A DNA stretch of 64,000 bases from Neptunicoccus cionae. Its GTDB lineage: Bacteria > Pseudomonadota > Alphaproteobacteria > Rhodobacterales > Rhodobacteraceae. The stretch lies in assembly GCF_014643735.1 (NCBI RefSeq), contig NZ_BMKA01000007.1, positions 1 to 64,000 on the forward strand, given 5' to 3'. The translations under genes and the position numbers were made by a program. A model generated the notes under the pieces. That model worked only from the letters and a program-made list of their open reading frames with translations, was not told the DNA's origin and made no database searches. Of this stretch, positions 1 through 9,722 are shown piece by piece; the stretch's first letter is position 1; every line of letters begins with the position of its first letter.

Positions 1-59
1 ACTGCCAAACCTAGTAAGTATTCGATAAAAAAATCTCTAAACGATATAAGAATCAACCT

Positions 60-86
60 AAAGCCGCCCAAAAGGGGCGGCTTTTG
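60..86 (+). terminator. Intrinsic terminator of an upstream unit
   Basis: A perfect 9-bp stem (AAGCCGCCC at 61-69, GGGCGGCTT at 75-83) closes a short A-rich loop and runs into Ts. No gene for it lies inside the window, so it probably ends a transcript entering from the left. The 93 bases between it and the first gene hold no recognisable site. Confidence 0.7.
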
Positions 87-179
87 ACGTTCTAAAAAGA
101 AAAAAAATATAACTATAAGACTTTTTTCTATGGTCCCCTTTGATCGCCTTTGACACATTGTCATGAGGGAGAGATTAAG

Positions 180-1412
180 ATGACTGTACTGATCGCTGGA
201 GCTGGAATCGGGGGGCTCACGCTCGCTCTCAGTTTGCATGAAAAGCAAATTCCTTTCCGCATTTTTGAAGCGGTAGAGGAGGTGGCGCCTTTGGGCGTAG
301 GGATAAACTTGCAACCCCATGCTGTGCGCGAACTGACCGAGATGGGGCTTGCTGATCCCTTGGATGCTATCGGCATTCGAACGAGGGAAGTTGCCTATTT
401 CTCCCAGCAAGGTGGTTATATCTGGGCCGAGCCCCGCGGCGAGTTTGCTGGGTATAACTGGCCTCAATACTCAGTTCATCGCGGCAAACTACAACTGATG
501 TTGTTGCAAGCGATAAAGGCCCGTGCTGGGAGCGATGTTGTCGAAACCGGACGCAGGGTAAAGCGCTCTGATGACCTCGACAACGCGGTCGAAGTGCTTT
601 TTACGGATGGTACGCGTGAAGTAGGGGAAGTTTGCATTGGGGCTGACGGTATCCACTCGGCCTTGCGTAAACAGAATGCTCCGCAGGAAGGGTCGCCCCA
701 CTGGGGCGGTACAATCATGTGGCGGGGGACCACGATCGCAGTGCCGTTTTTGAGTGGCGCCACGATGGCGATGGCAGGGCAAAAGAACCAGAAGTTTGTC
801 GTCTATCCGATTGAAACACTTCCAGATGGGCGGCAATTGGTGAACTGGATCGCTGATTTGACCAAGCCGCCGGAATATCTGTGGAACCGCGAGGATTGGA
901 ATCGGCGAGGCGATATCGTAGATTTCTTACCAATGTTTGAGGACTGGGCATTTGACTGGTTGGATATTCCGGCTTTGATCCGCGGTGCAGGCGCTGTGTT
1001 CGAATACCCGATGGTTGATCGAAACCCGCTGGATCAATGGGTGTTTGGGAGGACAGGCCTGCTTGGGGATGCCGCGCATGCGATGTATCCTATCGGGTCT
1101 AACGGGGCCAGTCAGGCCATTCTGGATGCAAGAGTGCTCACCCAATGTTTGGTGGAACGGGGGGAGTCTCAGGCTGCGTTGCAGCAGTACGAAAATATAC
1201 GGCGAGAAACCGTGAATCGAATCGTGCTCGCCAATAGAGGCGATGGTCCCGATAAAATTTTAGACGAGGTGGCAGAGCTCGCCCCTGAAGGATTTAACCA
1301 GATTAACGACGTCTTAAGCAACGAAGCGCTGGCCAAAGTAGCATCCCAATACAAAGCCATCGCCGGTTTTGACGTTGAAGGCCTAAACGCGCGACCCTCT
1401 TTGGTAGCTTAG
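180..1412 (+). CDS. FAD-dependent monooxygenase (flavin hydroxylase family)
   Basis: A 410-residue protein of the group A flavoprotein monooxygenases (salicylate/4-hydroxybenzoate hydroxylase type), which use FAD and NAD(P)H to hydroxylate aromatic or cyclic substrates in the cytoplasm. Seen: the N-terminal dinucleotide-binding motif GAGIGG within the first 15 residues, and the late FAD motif GDAAHAMYPIGSNG near residue 300. I chose the ATG at 180 because a good ribosome site (GAGGGAGAG) sits just before it; a longer in-frame start at 150 lacks one. It stands alone, just upstream of tRNA-fMet. The substrate cannot be read from the sequence. Family confidence is high. Confidence 0.85.
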   Translation: MTVLIAGAGIGGLTLALSLHEKQIPFRIFEAVEEVAPLGVGINLQPHAVRELTEMGLADPLDAIGIRTREVAYFSQQGGYIWAEPRGEFAGYNWPQYSVHRGKLQLMLLQAIKARAGSDVVETGRRVKRSDDLDNAVEVLFTDGTREVGEVCIGADGIHSALRKQNAPQEGSPHWGGTIMWRGTTIAVPFLSGATMAMAGQKNQKFVVYPIETLPDGRQLVNWIADLTKPPEYLWNREDWNRRGDIVDFLPMFEDWAFDWLDIPALIRGAGAVFEYPMVDRNPLDQWVFGRTGLLGDAAHAMYPIGSNGASQAILDARVLTQCLVERGESQAALQQYENIRRETVNRIVLANRGDGPDKILDEVAELAPEGFNQINDVLSNEALAKVASQYKAIAGFDVEGLNARPSLVA

Positions 1413-1495
1413 ATGAAAAATGTGAAGAAACTGTCAAGAAACCTTCATTTTCCCGTTGAACCCCACCGCTAAGACCGTTACATCACACCCATTGA

Positions 1496-1574
<79 letters not shown>

Positions 1575-1601
1575 ATTCTGATTTTAAATCAGATGCTTAA
1601 T

Positions 1602-1624
1602 AGCCACCTTCGGGTGGCTTTTTG
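1602..1624 (+). terminator. Terminator of tRNA-fMet (left copy)
   Basis: Stem AGCCACC (1602-1608) and GGTGGCT (1613-1619) around a TTCG tetraloop, followed by a T run. A near-copy stands in the same place after the right repeat (12670-12691), with loop CTCG instead of TTCG. Confidence 0.85.
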
Positions 1625-2050
1625 CGTTCGTGACGTGGTGTGTCCGCCTGGTGTCCGTCAGGAAAGGATGAATCAAACGGACTATTCCCAGCATGAAACT
1701 GGAAAGATCGAAGCGCAATCACACCCACTACACCATATTAATGAAGTTTCCGCCACTTTGATTGGAGCACTGTGGGCTCTTCACACTTAGAAAATTTTGA
1801 AAATTCAAGACGGTTCGTTTTGGTTTAGTTTTCATGGGTTTGATCGTTCCGATGCGTGCCGTTTCCTTTCGACTGGCAGTACCGACCTGCAACCGCGCTT
1901 CGCTCCTATAAGTATTCTAGTCTGGGTTCAGCATTTCAACGGCTGTAGGAACCAACGAATTTCGAACTTTTTCTGTTTATTCCTGAACTTGTGGGGCTAT
2001 TGTTCTAGGAAAAAATCAAGTTGGGTCGTTGCCTTGGAAGTTTATTAAGG
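1625..2050. other. Gene-free left end of the island
   Basis: Apart from the TGTCCG pair, this stretch holds only short open frames without ribosome sites or recognisable domains. It presumably contains the promoter of the large STAND gene starting at 2051. I could not pick out a convincing promoter. Confidence 0.5.
1641..1657. promoter_or_regulatory. Candidate integrase arm-type sites, left arm
   Basis: Two direct copies of TGTCCG at 1641-1646 and 1652-1657, exactly 11 bp apart, 67 bp inside the left core repeat. The same hexamer pair with the same 11-bp spacing occurs inside the right end (12458 and 12469). Helically phased repeats flanking the core on both sides fit arm-binding sites of a tyrosine integrase or its excisionase. 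This is inference from pattern only. Confidence 0.45.
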
Positions 2051-5000
2051 ATGAGTGGTGAATTGGAGTTTAGAGGGGCACGAGGTTCGAACACAGGTGA
2101 TGTCTATCATGAACTTTGGGCCGTTCGTTCGGCCCTGAAGCTGTTAGACAGCACGAGCAAACTAGAAGCGGTAACAGTGGAGGGTGTTCCATCCGCTGAC
2201 GGTTTCGGTCATCAGTGGGACGGCGTAGACTGCACGTTACTGTACGGTGGAACTAGCATTCAGACGGCAGACCGCGTGACGCTTCAACAGCTGAAGTATT
2301 CAGCGAGTGAACCGAATACATCATGGTCGCCTTCGAGGGCATGTTATGGGCCTTCATCCACCGACCCCTCATCGTCGCTTATGCGAGGATTGGGTAAGGC
2401 CTTCCGTGAGACAGTAAAGCTTAGAAAAGGTAGGCCACTCAGCGATATTTCAGTAGAACTGGTGACCAATCAGCCTGTTTCCGACCTCGTTGTAAGCGCA
2501 ATCAACAGAGCAAAAAGTGACGGTGTTCCAGGGTCTTTTAAGACCAAATGGCAGAGTGGCGGTGATAAACTGCACCGGTTAGTTCATGCCAGTGGGCTGT
2601 CTCCGAAGGAGTTTCAAGATTTCTCTAAGTGCTTGAAGTTCGTCAGCCAAACAAACTCTCGTTTCCTTTTGGAAGAGAAGATGTTGATGGAGGTTTCAGC
2701 TTGGACAGAGTCAGAGTTCGCTGAAGTGGCTCTAAGGCTGCGAAATTTCATTCGAAACGAAATGATGATGCCTGAAACGGCTGGGGAGATCATAAACAAA
2801 GAGTCGGTTCTATTGCAGTTCGGCGTCTCTGAGATACGAGCATTGTTCCCATGCCCAGCAAAGGTCAAGCCGGTCACTGATCTTGTATCGCGCGAGATTT
2901 CTAAAGAACTTTGCAACTGCATCATCGACAGTGATCAACGAATTTTGTTGCATGGATCAGGAGGTGTTGGAAAAAGTACAATTATTCAGGAGTTTCAGGG
3001 CCTTCTGCCTGAGGGTTCCGAAGTTATCGTATTCGATTGTTACGGTGCAGGGTCATATATGGATGCAAGCGCGATGCGCCATAGACCGCGCGATGCATTC
3101 GTGCAGCTGGCGAATGAACTTGCCAATCGCCTCAATATTCCCGCCTTCCTTGCGCCAAGATCGGGTTTGGACTTTGCGCGCGCATTTCACCGGAGACTGA
3201 TCTTAGCCTCCGAAACACTTTCCAAAGTCAGACCCGGAGCGAGGCTCGTGATAGTCGTAGACGCTGCCGATAACTCAATTAGTGCAGCGAATGCTCGTGT
3301 GCCGAAAGAGGAGAGTTTTGTAGCTGAACTGATCTCGTTTGAAGATCTACCGAAGAACGTTGCACTTGTCATAAGTGCACGGACCGGACGGCGAGACGAT
3401 TTGAAGCTACCAAGCTCTTTCAAACCTTTCGAGTTACCGCCCTTTAGTCGCCCAGAAACTGGTGAATTCGTTGCTCATTTCTGGGAGGCGCCAGAAGAGT
3501 GGGTAGACGATTTTCACAGACTCACCAATGGCACACCTAGGGTACAGAACTATGCCTTTGGAAAAACTTCTGGCAAACCGAGCGAGGCGTTGGATCCCCT
3601 TCGGCCAAATGGCAAAACCTTGGAAGCTATTTTCCACGAGCAATTTGACGAAGCCGTGAAGAAAGCTGGAGGGGCAACCAAAGTCGAAGAAACCTGTGCG
3701 GCGTTGGCAGTTCTACCGAGACCAATTCCAGTTGGGGAAATCGCGCATGCATTAAATTTGTCCGATGCACAAATTTTGGACATTTGCTCCGACTTAGAAC
3801 CTGGTATCCGGGTTTCAGAAAATACCATCAGCTTCGCAGACGAGGATTTTGAACATTTCGCACTTGTAAAAGGCCAAAAGTCGATACCTGAAATTCGCTC
3901 CAAAGTCGCCCGGCGGATGCTGGCTGACTACCGAAATTCTGAATACGCCGCATTGAACGTCGTTCCGCTACTATTGAAAGCCGAAATGGGAGCGGAACTG
4001 CTAGGCTTGGTAGAGAGCGAACCTGAACCCTCAACTAGCAACGTACGGGACCCCGTACTCAGGATGGAGATAAGAAATCAACGCCTGACTAATGCTATAA
4101 GTGTCTGTCGATCCGCTGGCAATTTAGAGCAAGCGGTTCGGTTTGTACTGATTGGGGCGGAAGCGCTTGAAACAGACGATGCCACACGCAAAATACTGAC
4201 AGATTTTCCAAATCTTACAGCCCGCTTTACAGGACCGACTGGCAGCAGACTAATTCTCAGCGACCCAGATCAAGTTGAACAGCAGGGCCCGCTTCTCTTG
4301 AGCATTCTTTCTAAGGAAGCAGAGCTCGGAAACTTGAGCCAGGTTCGCGAGGTTCGCAGGCGAATTTCAGCATGGTTCAAAGTGCGAGAAGACGCTTTAC
4401 GAGATCATGAGGAACAATTTGGTCATGCATCCGGGTGGAATATTGGTTCGGAAGATATGGCGAATGCACTTATTGCTAGGGCATTGGAAGAGGGTGCTCA
4501 GTCCGCGATCCAACTATTCCGCCACTGGCCTGTTGAGTTTGCGGCTAGCACTGCTCGCATCGCGATCAGAAGGTTGGTGGCAGATCAGCGCTTCAAAATC
4601 TTGCAAGACATTGGCAACGAACTCAGCCCACTGTTGGCACCATTCATATTGGTTCCGCTTCGACTGGCCGGGCAACCGGTTAATCTGAAAAAACTTGCAC
4701 AAGGACTTAGATTGCTATCTCGAAGGTATCCTATCTCTGCTAAAACTCTAGATGATCTCGGCAACAGTAGCTCTCTTAAACGAGCCATCTCAGAGGTACT
4801 GCTTAACGGCGCTGAGGTGCTCGCGGCTCATAATGCCGACCTAGAACTGGTCAAGGCGATCACAACGCCTCTGTCGGTCGCCTCGGCAAGACGCATTGAT
4901 AAGCTATATGACCATCAAACGAGGTTAATGGACGGCATACTGCGATCGTATTGCCTTCAGGAACTATTGGTCTCAGGCAGTATCGACCATAAGAACATGC

Positions 5001-8000
5001 TAGTTGAACCGCAGGAGGTAGCAACGGATAGAGGTGCCAAAACAAAGCGAACCGAATCCGATAGCGAAAGACGTATAAGAAGCGTTGTAGAGTATGTGGC
5101 ACCCTTCTACTCAAGAAGAGCTGAATATCTAATTCACCGAGCGAGCGACATTTCATCGGAAGAGTGCTTAGCTGAGCTTTTGAAATCGTTTTCACGAGAC
5201 GGTTGGAGGTTTGATCAAAACAATAGGACACTTAAACTAAGGTCAGTGATGGCGGAAGGCCTGGTTGTTTTGGTCGCAGCGAATATTCCGATCAAACCTC
5301 TTTCCAAGTTTAGTTTCGAAACCCTGAAGGGGTTTTGGCCACAAGGTGAAACCAGCGTTACAAATTTGTTTTCCTCTTTGACAGCGTTTGGTTCGCTGCA
5401 CGACGAACTACTCGACCGCACTACGGATGCTGTTAACAACCTCGCAAAGCAAAGAATGGGTGCGAGAGAAAAATCAGAAGCACTCGCAAATTTCGCCGAG
5501 TTGATTGCTCCCGTAAGTTCTGACGATGCCAATGTCATATTTCAGAAGGCAATTGCAGTCGCACACGAGTTGGACTCCGAGGCGATCGACCAAATCCGGT
5601 TCCTCCATACTCTCGTACTTAATCAAGAAATCTGCCCCTCATTTGACAAAAAACACTATGCTTCGGTGGCCGCCGAGTTCTTCGTTGATGCGGGAATCCG
5701 GCTAGAAAACGTTGAACACTTTCCTTGGAAAGAAACTATGGAAAGCATTGCGGCGCTGCACTTTCCTACTGCCCTAGCCTGTTCAGCAAGATGGGACGAC
5801 AGCAGTTATGTGAGCGCCCACGAAACATTCGAGCCTGCCTTGCACTTCGGAGTAGATCGCGGCGACTTGGACCCAGTTCAAGCTGCTGCGCTGTTGAAGC
5901 TGGTCGGGCGTCCTAGCGCACGTACAATCTCAGCGATTCTCAACAAAACAAACGGTCTAGAAGCTTCCATTAAACGAAAGCTTGTCGAAGAGTTTGCGCG
6001 TGACTTAGTCACGGAAGCGATAGACGTGTCCAATGAAACAGAGATTTTGCTCCTGTCTCAAAAGGGAGACGTCTGGCTTGATCGCCTACGACGCTTGAAC
6101 GACCTCAAAAACAGCATTGAGGACCCACCAGAAGAAAAATGCGTGAAGCAACGAAAACAAGCGCGACCAGAGTCTGTGCTAACTAAGAAGAGCTGGGACC
6201 AAGAAACACTATCCCAAGCCGAGATTCTGTACCCTGTCGCAGAGGCGTTGTTAAAAGAAACTCGGGTCAATAAAGAGTACATATCACTGTCGGGAGTGCT
6301 GCATCATGCGTCACTGCAGGTTCAGGTTGGGAATCGCACAAAATTCTTGAGCGCATTGGTTGAGATTATTGTGGAGTATGATGAACCGCAGCTCGTCGAA
6401 ACTCTGCTTGGTTCCATCAAGGCTTGGAAATTACAGCTCTCGGTTGAGGCATGGTGCGAAACCAGGTTGCCGCAATTCATCGGGGATGCGTTTCCCTATC
6501 TGGTGAGCCGCTATGCCGGCGACGCCGGAAGACTCGAAGAAGCACTAGTACTTGCCAAACTAACTGCAAAAGCCGCCGAAGAGATCATCCTAGAAGGGCT
6601 TGAAAGAAACGGTCTTTGGTTGAGTTCTCATCAGATTTTCGGGCTAGTACAACGGTTGGCCAAATTCCTTGACGACAGTGAAAGCTCGTCCCTCCTCTCA
6701 TGGTACTTAGATCGTTTGGTTGATCGGATTGCACCTGAAGACAAAGAGAATGTCGATCAACGTGGAGTTCCCGATACCATAACTAATGCGGTCGCATACT
6801 TCGTCGTTGCTTACCTGAGTGACGTCGATCTTCGTCTGAGATGGAAGGCCGCCCACGCAGGGCGTCGCCTTGCCCGACTTGGGCACGTTGAAGAACTCAA
6901 AGCGATTTTGGAACTCTACGAAAGAGCGGAAGACAACGTATTTCGGGCACCCGAGATGCCATATTATTGGCTGGCCGCTCGTCTATGGATGATGATTATG
7001 TTTGATCGCATATGTCTGGAGATGCCTTCGACCGTGGAACATGCTGGTAAACATCTCTATCAAATTGCCTTGGATTCATCTTTTCCCCACATCCTTATCA
7101 GAGATTTTGCGGCGGATGCGTGTCGCAAGCTGCGTGAAGCCGACGTGTTCCATTTGGACGATGGTCAACTGGCAGATTTGGTATCGATCAACTCCGGTAT
7201 GGCAACGACCGGCGCAGATACCGTGCCCACGGGTTCGTATGATTTCTTCAAGGTAGACCGAAACAACGAGAGATTTCATTTCGATACAATGGACACTCTT
7301 CGGTACTGGTACGCTCCTTGGTTGAGAGTATTTGAGGGAGCAACAACTGAAAACTTTCTGAACTCAGCGGAAAATTGGATCGTAGACGCATGGGGCGTGA
7401 TTGATGAAAAACCCTACGGGTTCCGAGAGCCTCGCGAAAATAGGTTCAGCGAGCGAGACAATTATCTTAGCAGCACAAGCCATGGTTCTCTTCCTACACT
7501 AGAGCGATATCGATCTCATCTTGAATGGAATGCAAAGTGGTGTGCGGCGGGCGAATTTCTTGCCCAGCGCCCTTTAAAAAAGTCGGAGTATAGCGACGCG
7601 GATGAATTCAGTGAGTTGGACTATCAAATATCGCACGGCAAACTCACCAAACCTCCGTTTTGGTTGGCAGATTTCGTGACGAACCGTCCGCTTGAAATCC
7701 ACCATTGGTCCAAAAGCTTCGCTGATGCCGCCGAATGGGTTGAAGAAATCGCTGAAGCTGAGTTTCTTCGCGAGTTGTTCCCAGAGTCAGAACCGGGTTG
7801 GATTGTCGTTGATCAATACACTGACACTCGATCAGAGCGCTGGGAATTGAACGCAAAAATCAGTACTGGACTAGTCTCACCAGGCACCGCGATATCACTC
7901 GTGCGAGCGCTGCAAACCTGCCCAAATGCCTTCGACTTCTATATTTATCCCGAAGGCCATGATCTCGAAATTGACGAGGGAAACTTCAAACTTGAAGGAT

Positions 8001-8494
8001 GGATACATCTAAATGAAGGTGATCGTAGGATTGAAGATAAGGACCCCCTACAACTTGGAACTGGGCAACTCAGCCACCTACCCGGCTCGAGCGCAGTAGA
8101 ATATTTTGGTCTACAAGAAGTTCTTGAGGATGGCCTCAAATGGATTGATCCATCTTCCGGTGACGCAATCTTTCGGTTGGAAATGTGGGGCGATAAAGGT
8201 GCTGATGAGCGAAATCGCTACTTGGGAGACAGTGTCGTAAGTTCCGGTCATCGGCTACTCATGTCGAAGAGCGCCTTGGAGAGGTTCTTAGACGATCAAG
8301 GGGCTGAACTCATTGCAGATATAGGACTAACAAAACGTGACAAAAGCCAAGGAAAACAGATCGATTTTGAAGAAAAAAAGGGGTCGGCAACCTACAACAG
8401 ATTACTTCTCCTCGAGCGATCCGGACAACTTAAGGGAGCCGAACAAAGTTTTGGCTCTTGGCGAGAAGATTGTAAGAGAGCTGGAACTGACTGA
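2051..8494 (+). CDS. Nuclease-STAND ATPase, Avs-like antiviral sensor (2147 aa)
   Basis: A very large three-part protein. (1) Residues about 1-110 look like a PD-(D/E)xK nuclease of the DUF4297/Cap4 kind: E44, D60 and the QLK motif at 80-82 are spaced as in that fold. (2) Residues about 290-500 form a STAND/NACHT-type NTPase: Walker A GSGGVGKST at 302-310, Walker B RLVIVVDAAD near 398, and the GTP(R) element typical of STAND proteins near 495. (3) The remaining 1600 residues are mostly helical and repeat-like, as in sensor arms. This architecture is that of Avs proteins, which recognise conserved phage proteins, oligomerise and cut DNA. The ATG at 2051 follows GGAAG at a good distance; a TTG at 2021 is the alternative. 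The Avs assignment, and especially the subtype, is inference. Confidence 0.75.
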   Translation: MSGELEFRGARGSNTGDVYHELWAVRSALKLLDSTSKLEAVTVEGVPSADGFGHQWDGVDCTLLYGGTSIQTADRVTLQQLKYSASEPNTSWSPSRACYGPSSTDPSSSLMRGLGKAFRETVKLRKGRPLSDISVELVTNQPVSDLVVSAINRAKSDGVPGSFKTKWQSGGDKLHRLVHASGLSPKEFQDFSKCLKFVSQTNSRFLLEEKMLMEVSAWTESEFAEVALRLRNFIRNEMMMPETAGEIINKESVLLQFGVSEIRALFPCPAKVKPVTDLVSREISKELCNCIIDSDQRILLHGSGGVGKSTIIQEFQGLLPEGSEVIVFDCYGAGSYMDASAMRHRPRDAFVQLANELANRLNIPAFLAPRSGLDFARAFHRRLILASETLSKVRPGARLVIVVDAADNSISAANARVPKEESFVAELISFEDLPKNVALVISARTGRRDDLKLPSSFKPFELPPFSRPETGEFVAHFWEAPEEWVDDFHRLTNGTPRVQNYAFGKTSGKPSEALDPLRPNGKTLEAIFHEQFDEAVKKAGGATKVEETCAALAVLPRPIPVGEIAHALNLSDAQILDICSDLEPGIRVSENTISFADEDFEHFALVKGQKSIPEIRSKVARRMLADYRNSEYAALNVVPLLLKAEMGAELLGLVESEPEPSTSNVRDPVLRMEIRNQRLTNAISVCRSAGNLEQAVRFVLIGAEALETDDATRKILTDFPNLTARFTGPTGSRLILSDPDQVEQQGPLLLSILSKEAELGNLSQVREVRRRISAWFKVREDALRDHEEQFGHASGWNIGSEDMANALIARALEEGAQSAIQLFRHWPVEFAASTARIAIRRLVADQRFKILQDIGNELSPLLAPFILVPLRLAGQPVNLKKLAQGLRLLSRRYPISAKTLDDLGNSSSLKRAISEVLLNGAEVLAAHNADLELVKAITTPLSVASARRIDKLYDHQTRLMDGILRSYCLQELLVSGSIDHKNMLVEPQEVATDRGAKTKRTESDSERRIRSVVEYVAPFYSRRAEYLIHRASDISSEECLAELLKSFSRDGWRFDQNNRTLKLRSVMAEGLVVLVAANIPIKPLSKFSFETLKGFWPQGETSVTNLFSSLTAFGSLHDELLDRTTDAVNNLAKQRMGAREKSEALANFAELIAPVSSDDANVIFQKAIAVAHELDSEAIDQIRFLHTLVLNQEICPSFDKKHYASVAAEFFVDAGIRLENVEHFPWKETMESIAALHFPTALACSARWDDSSYVSAHETFEPALHFGVDRGDLDPVQAAALLKLVGRPSARTISAILNKTNGLEASIKRKLVEEFARDLVTEAIDVSNETEILLLSQKGDVWLDRLRRLNDLKNSIEDPPEEKCVKQRKQARPESVLTKKSWDQETLSQAEILYPVAEALLKETRVNKEYISLSGVLHHASLQVQVGNRTKFLSALVEIIVEYDEPQLVETLLGSIKAWKLQLSVEAWCETRLPQFIGDAFPYLVSRYAGDAGRLEEALVLAKLTAKAAEEIILEGLERNGLWLSSHQIFGLVQRLAKFLDDSESSSLLSWYLDRLVDRIAPEDKENVDQRGVPDTITNAVAYFVVAYLSDVDLRLRWKAAHAGRRLARLGHVEELKAILELYERAEDNVFRAPEMPYYWLAARLWMMIMFDRICLEMPSTVEHAGKHLYQIALDSSFPHILIRDFAADACRKLREADVFHLDDGQLADLVSINSGMATTGADTVPTGSYDFFKVDRNNERFHFDTMDTLRYWYAPWLRVFEGATTENFLNSAENWIVDAWGVIDEKPYGFREPRENRFSERDNYLSSTSHGSLPTLERYRSHLEWNAKWCAAGEFLAQRPLKKSEYSDADEFSELDYQISHGKLTKPPFWLADFVTNRPLEIHHWSKSFADAAEWVEEIAEAEFLRELFPESEPGWIVVDQYTDTRSERWELNAKISTGLVSPGTAISLVRALQTCPNAFDFYIYPEGHDLEIDEGNFKLEGWIHLNEGDRRIEDKDPLQLGTGQLSHLPGSSAVEYFGLQEVLEDGLKWIDPSSGDAIFRLEMWGDKGADERNRYLGDSVVSSGHRLLMSKSALERFLDDQGAELIADIGLTKRDKSQGKQIDFEEKKGSATYNRLLLLERSGQLKGAEQSFGSWREDCKRAGTD

Positions 8495-9113
8495 TGGGGG
8501 GGATACCCTAGGAAAATGGATGGCACATCATCTTGCGTCTCTCATCGAAGACGCCGAAGGCTCGGATGGCGCGCAAACTGCAGCCAGACAAGAAGCCGTT
8601 GATTTGATAATCAGGCTCTGGGAGCACCGAGCTTCGATGTTGGGTACGGCCGACCCAATGTCAGCTTTGAACGGAGCAATTGGCGTTCTTGATCGCATCG
8701 GCCCTAACTCCTCTCCATTTTTTCGGGACAGTCAGAATATGCTTGAACGTGACCTAGCCTCGCTATTCGACGATTTGCGTAAGTTAGTCGCTCATGGGGT
8801 GATATTCGTTTCTAATCAAAAAGAGATCCCCAAATATACAGCTGACACCTTCGAACATCTTGCTGAAGAAGAACAACAATTCATAATGGCGTTAGGTGGT
8901 TGGCTGAGTTTTTTGGAGCAGCAAAAGCCAACGACTCCCGTCATCAATGTTGTCTTCGATAAAAACGAGCAGGAAAAAAAGAACGCTGAAGAAGAGCTGA
9001 AACTTGAAAGCTTAGAACCTGAAGAGCGCTCAAGTATATTATTGTCTCAATCTATCGACGATCTTATTAAAAATCTGCAAGAGTTCAAAATGAACATACT
9101 TTGCAGAGGCTAA
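8337..9113 (+). CDS. Companion of the STAND nuclease, unknown function (258 aa)
   Basis: Starts with GTG inside the preceding gene and overlaps it by 158 bp in the +1 frame. An AGGA ribosome site lies about ten bases upstream. The product is acidic at its C-terminus and mostly helical, with no transmembrane segment and no catalytic motif I recognise. A shorter start (ATG at 8520) would avoid the overlap. I prefer the long form because the overlapped part (basic KKKRGRQPT, then a regular helix) reads like normal protein and joins smoothly to the LGKWMAHHLASLI region. Small partner genes accompany some Avs operons, and coupling by overlap suggests joint function. Whether it is an Avs partner cannot be shown from sequence alone. 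Confidence 0.7.
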   Translation: MTKAKENRSILKKKRGRQPTTDYFSSSDPDNLREPNKVLALGEKIVRELELTDGGDTLGKWMAHHLASLIEDAEGSDGAQTAARQEAVDLIIRLWEHRASMLGTADPMSALNGAIGVLDRIGPNSSPFFRDSQNMLERDLASLFDDLRKLVAHGVIFVSNQKEIPKYTADTFEHLAEEEQQFIMALGGWLSFLEQQKPTTPVINVVFDKNEQEKKNAEEELKLESLEPEERSSILLSQSIDDLIKNLQEFKMNILCRG

Positions 9114-9722
9114 ACCAACAGCTGATCCATGTTCGGCAAGGCATGGCTTAAACAAGTGGTCACGAGTTCAAATTTCGCTGTTACAGCGAAGGACTTCTAT
9201 CACCTTATCATACACCATGATAAGTATACATTGAGATTGGCGGTGTCGACCATAGTTAACTTCAGATTCTCAAACTTCGATTCTGTGTGTGGGGGGGCAA
9301 GTCCAGTGTTATGCTTCTTTTTAGATCCTGCGTCAGCGTTCATGTGAGGCCGCCTGAGTGGGGAGGTCAGTTACCCCAGCAAGACCTAGGTGTGCTCGCT
9401 CAGGGGGCTGATTAGCCTCCTCAAGGGCTCTCCGAGGCTGGTGTTAGGAGATAGCTCAACATATTCGGCAAACATAGAAGGTAGGCATTGTTTAAAAACC
9501 ACGCAACTTGTTCGGTGTCGTGCCTCCATCCTCCAAACGTTACCAAGTTTTGCCAAATGCTCAGCTATTGTCTCTCACCTGAAAAACAGCGCCTAGCAGA
9601 TGACCTAGTTTGGAAAAGTAAGTGAAGACTTAGAACTCTGGACCTAAGTCTACATTAAGATAACGGGGGCGGCTCTTTCCTTGCTTATAGAACCTGTACA
9701 AACGATTCCATAGAAGGTTCAA
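9114..9722. other. Gene-free spacer between defence cargo and HNH-like gene
   Basis: No open frame here has a ribosome site or recognisable domain. Two neighbouring hairpins stand out: TTCGCTG-TTA-CAGCGAA at 9174-9190 and CTTATCA-(7 nt)-TGATAAG at 9204-9224. Neither is followed by a T run long enough for a clear terminator. Both flanking genes point towards this spacer, so it is a convergent region. Confidence 0.5.

Noticed and set aside
1593-2048. Two short open frames at the left end of the island
   Set aside because: They run through the tRNA terminator and candidate integrase sites, have no ribosome sites and no protein-like composition.
2021-2050. TTG start ten codons upstream for the STAND nuclease
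   Set aside because: The ATG at 2051 has GGAAG at a suitable distance and the extra residues do not look conserved; kept only as an alternative.
9160-9190. tRNA T-arm-like segment (GAGTTCAAAT) as a tRNA relic or nested att site
   Set aside because: Only the T-loop-like motif is present; no acceptor or anticodon arm and no second copy were found.
9129-9596. Two open frames in the spacer after the STAND companion
   Set aside because: Low-complexity, irregular sequences without ribosome sites; they cover the two hairpins.
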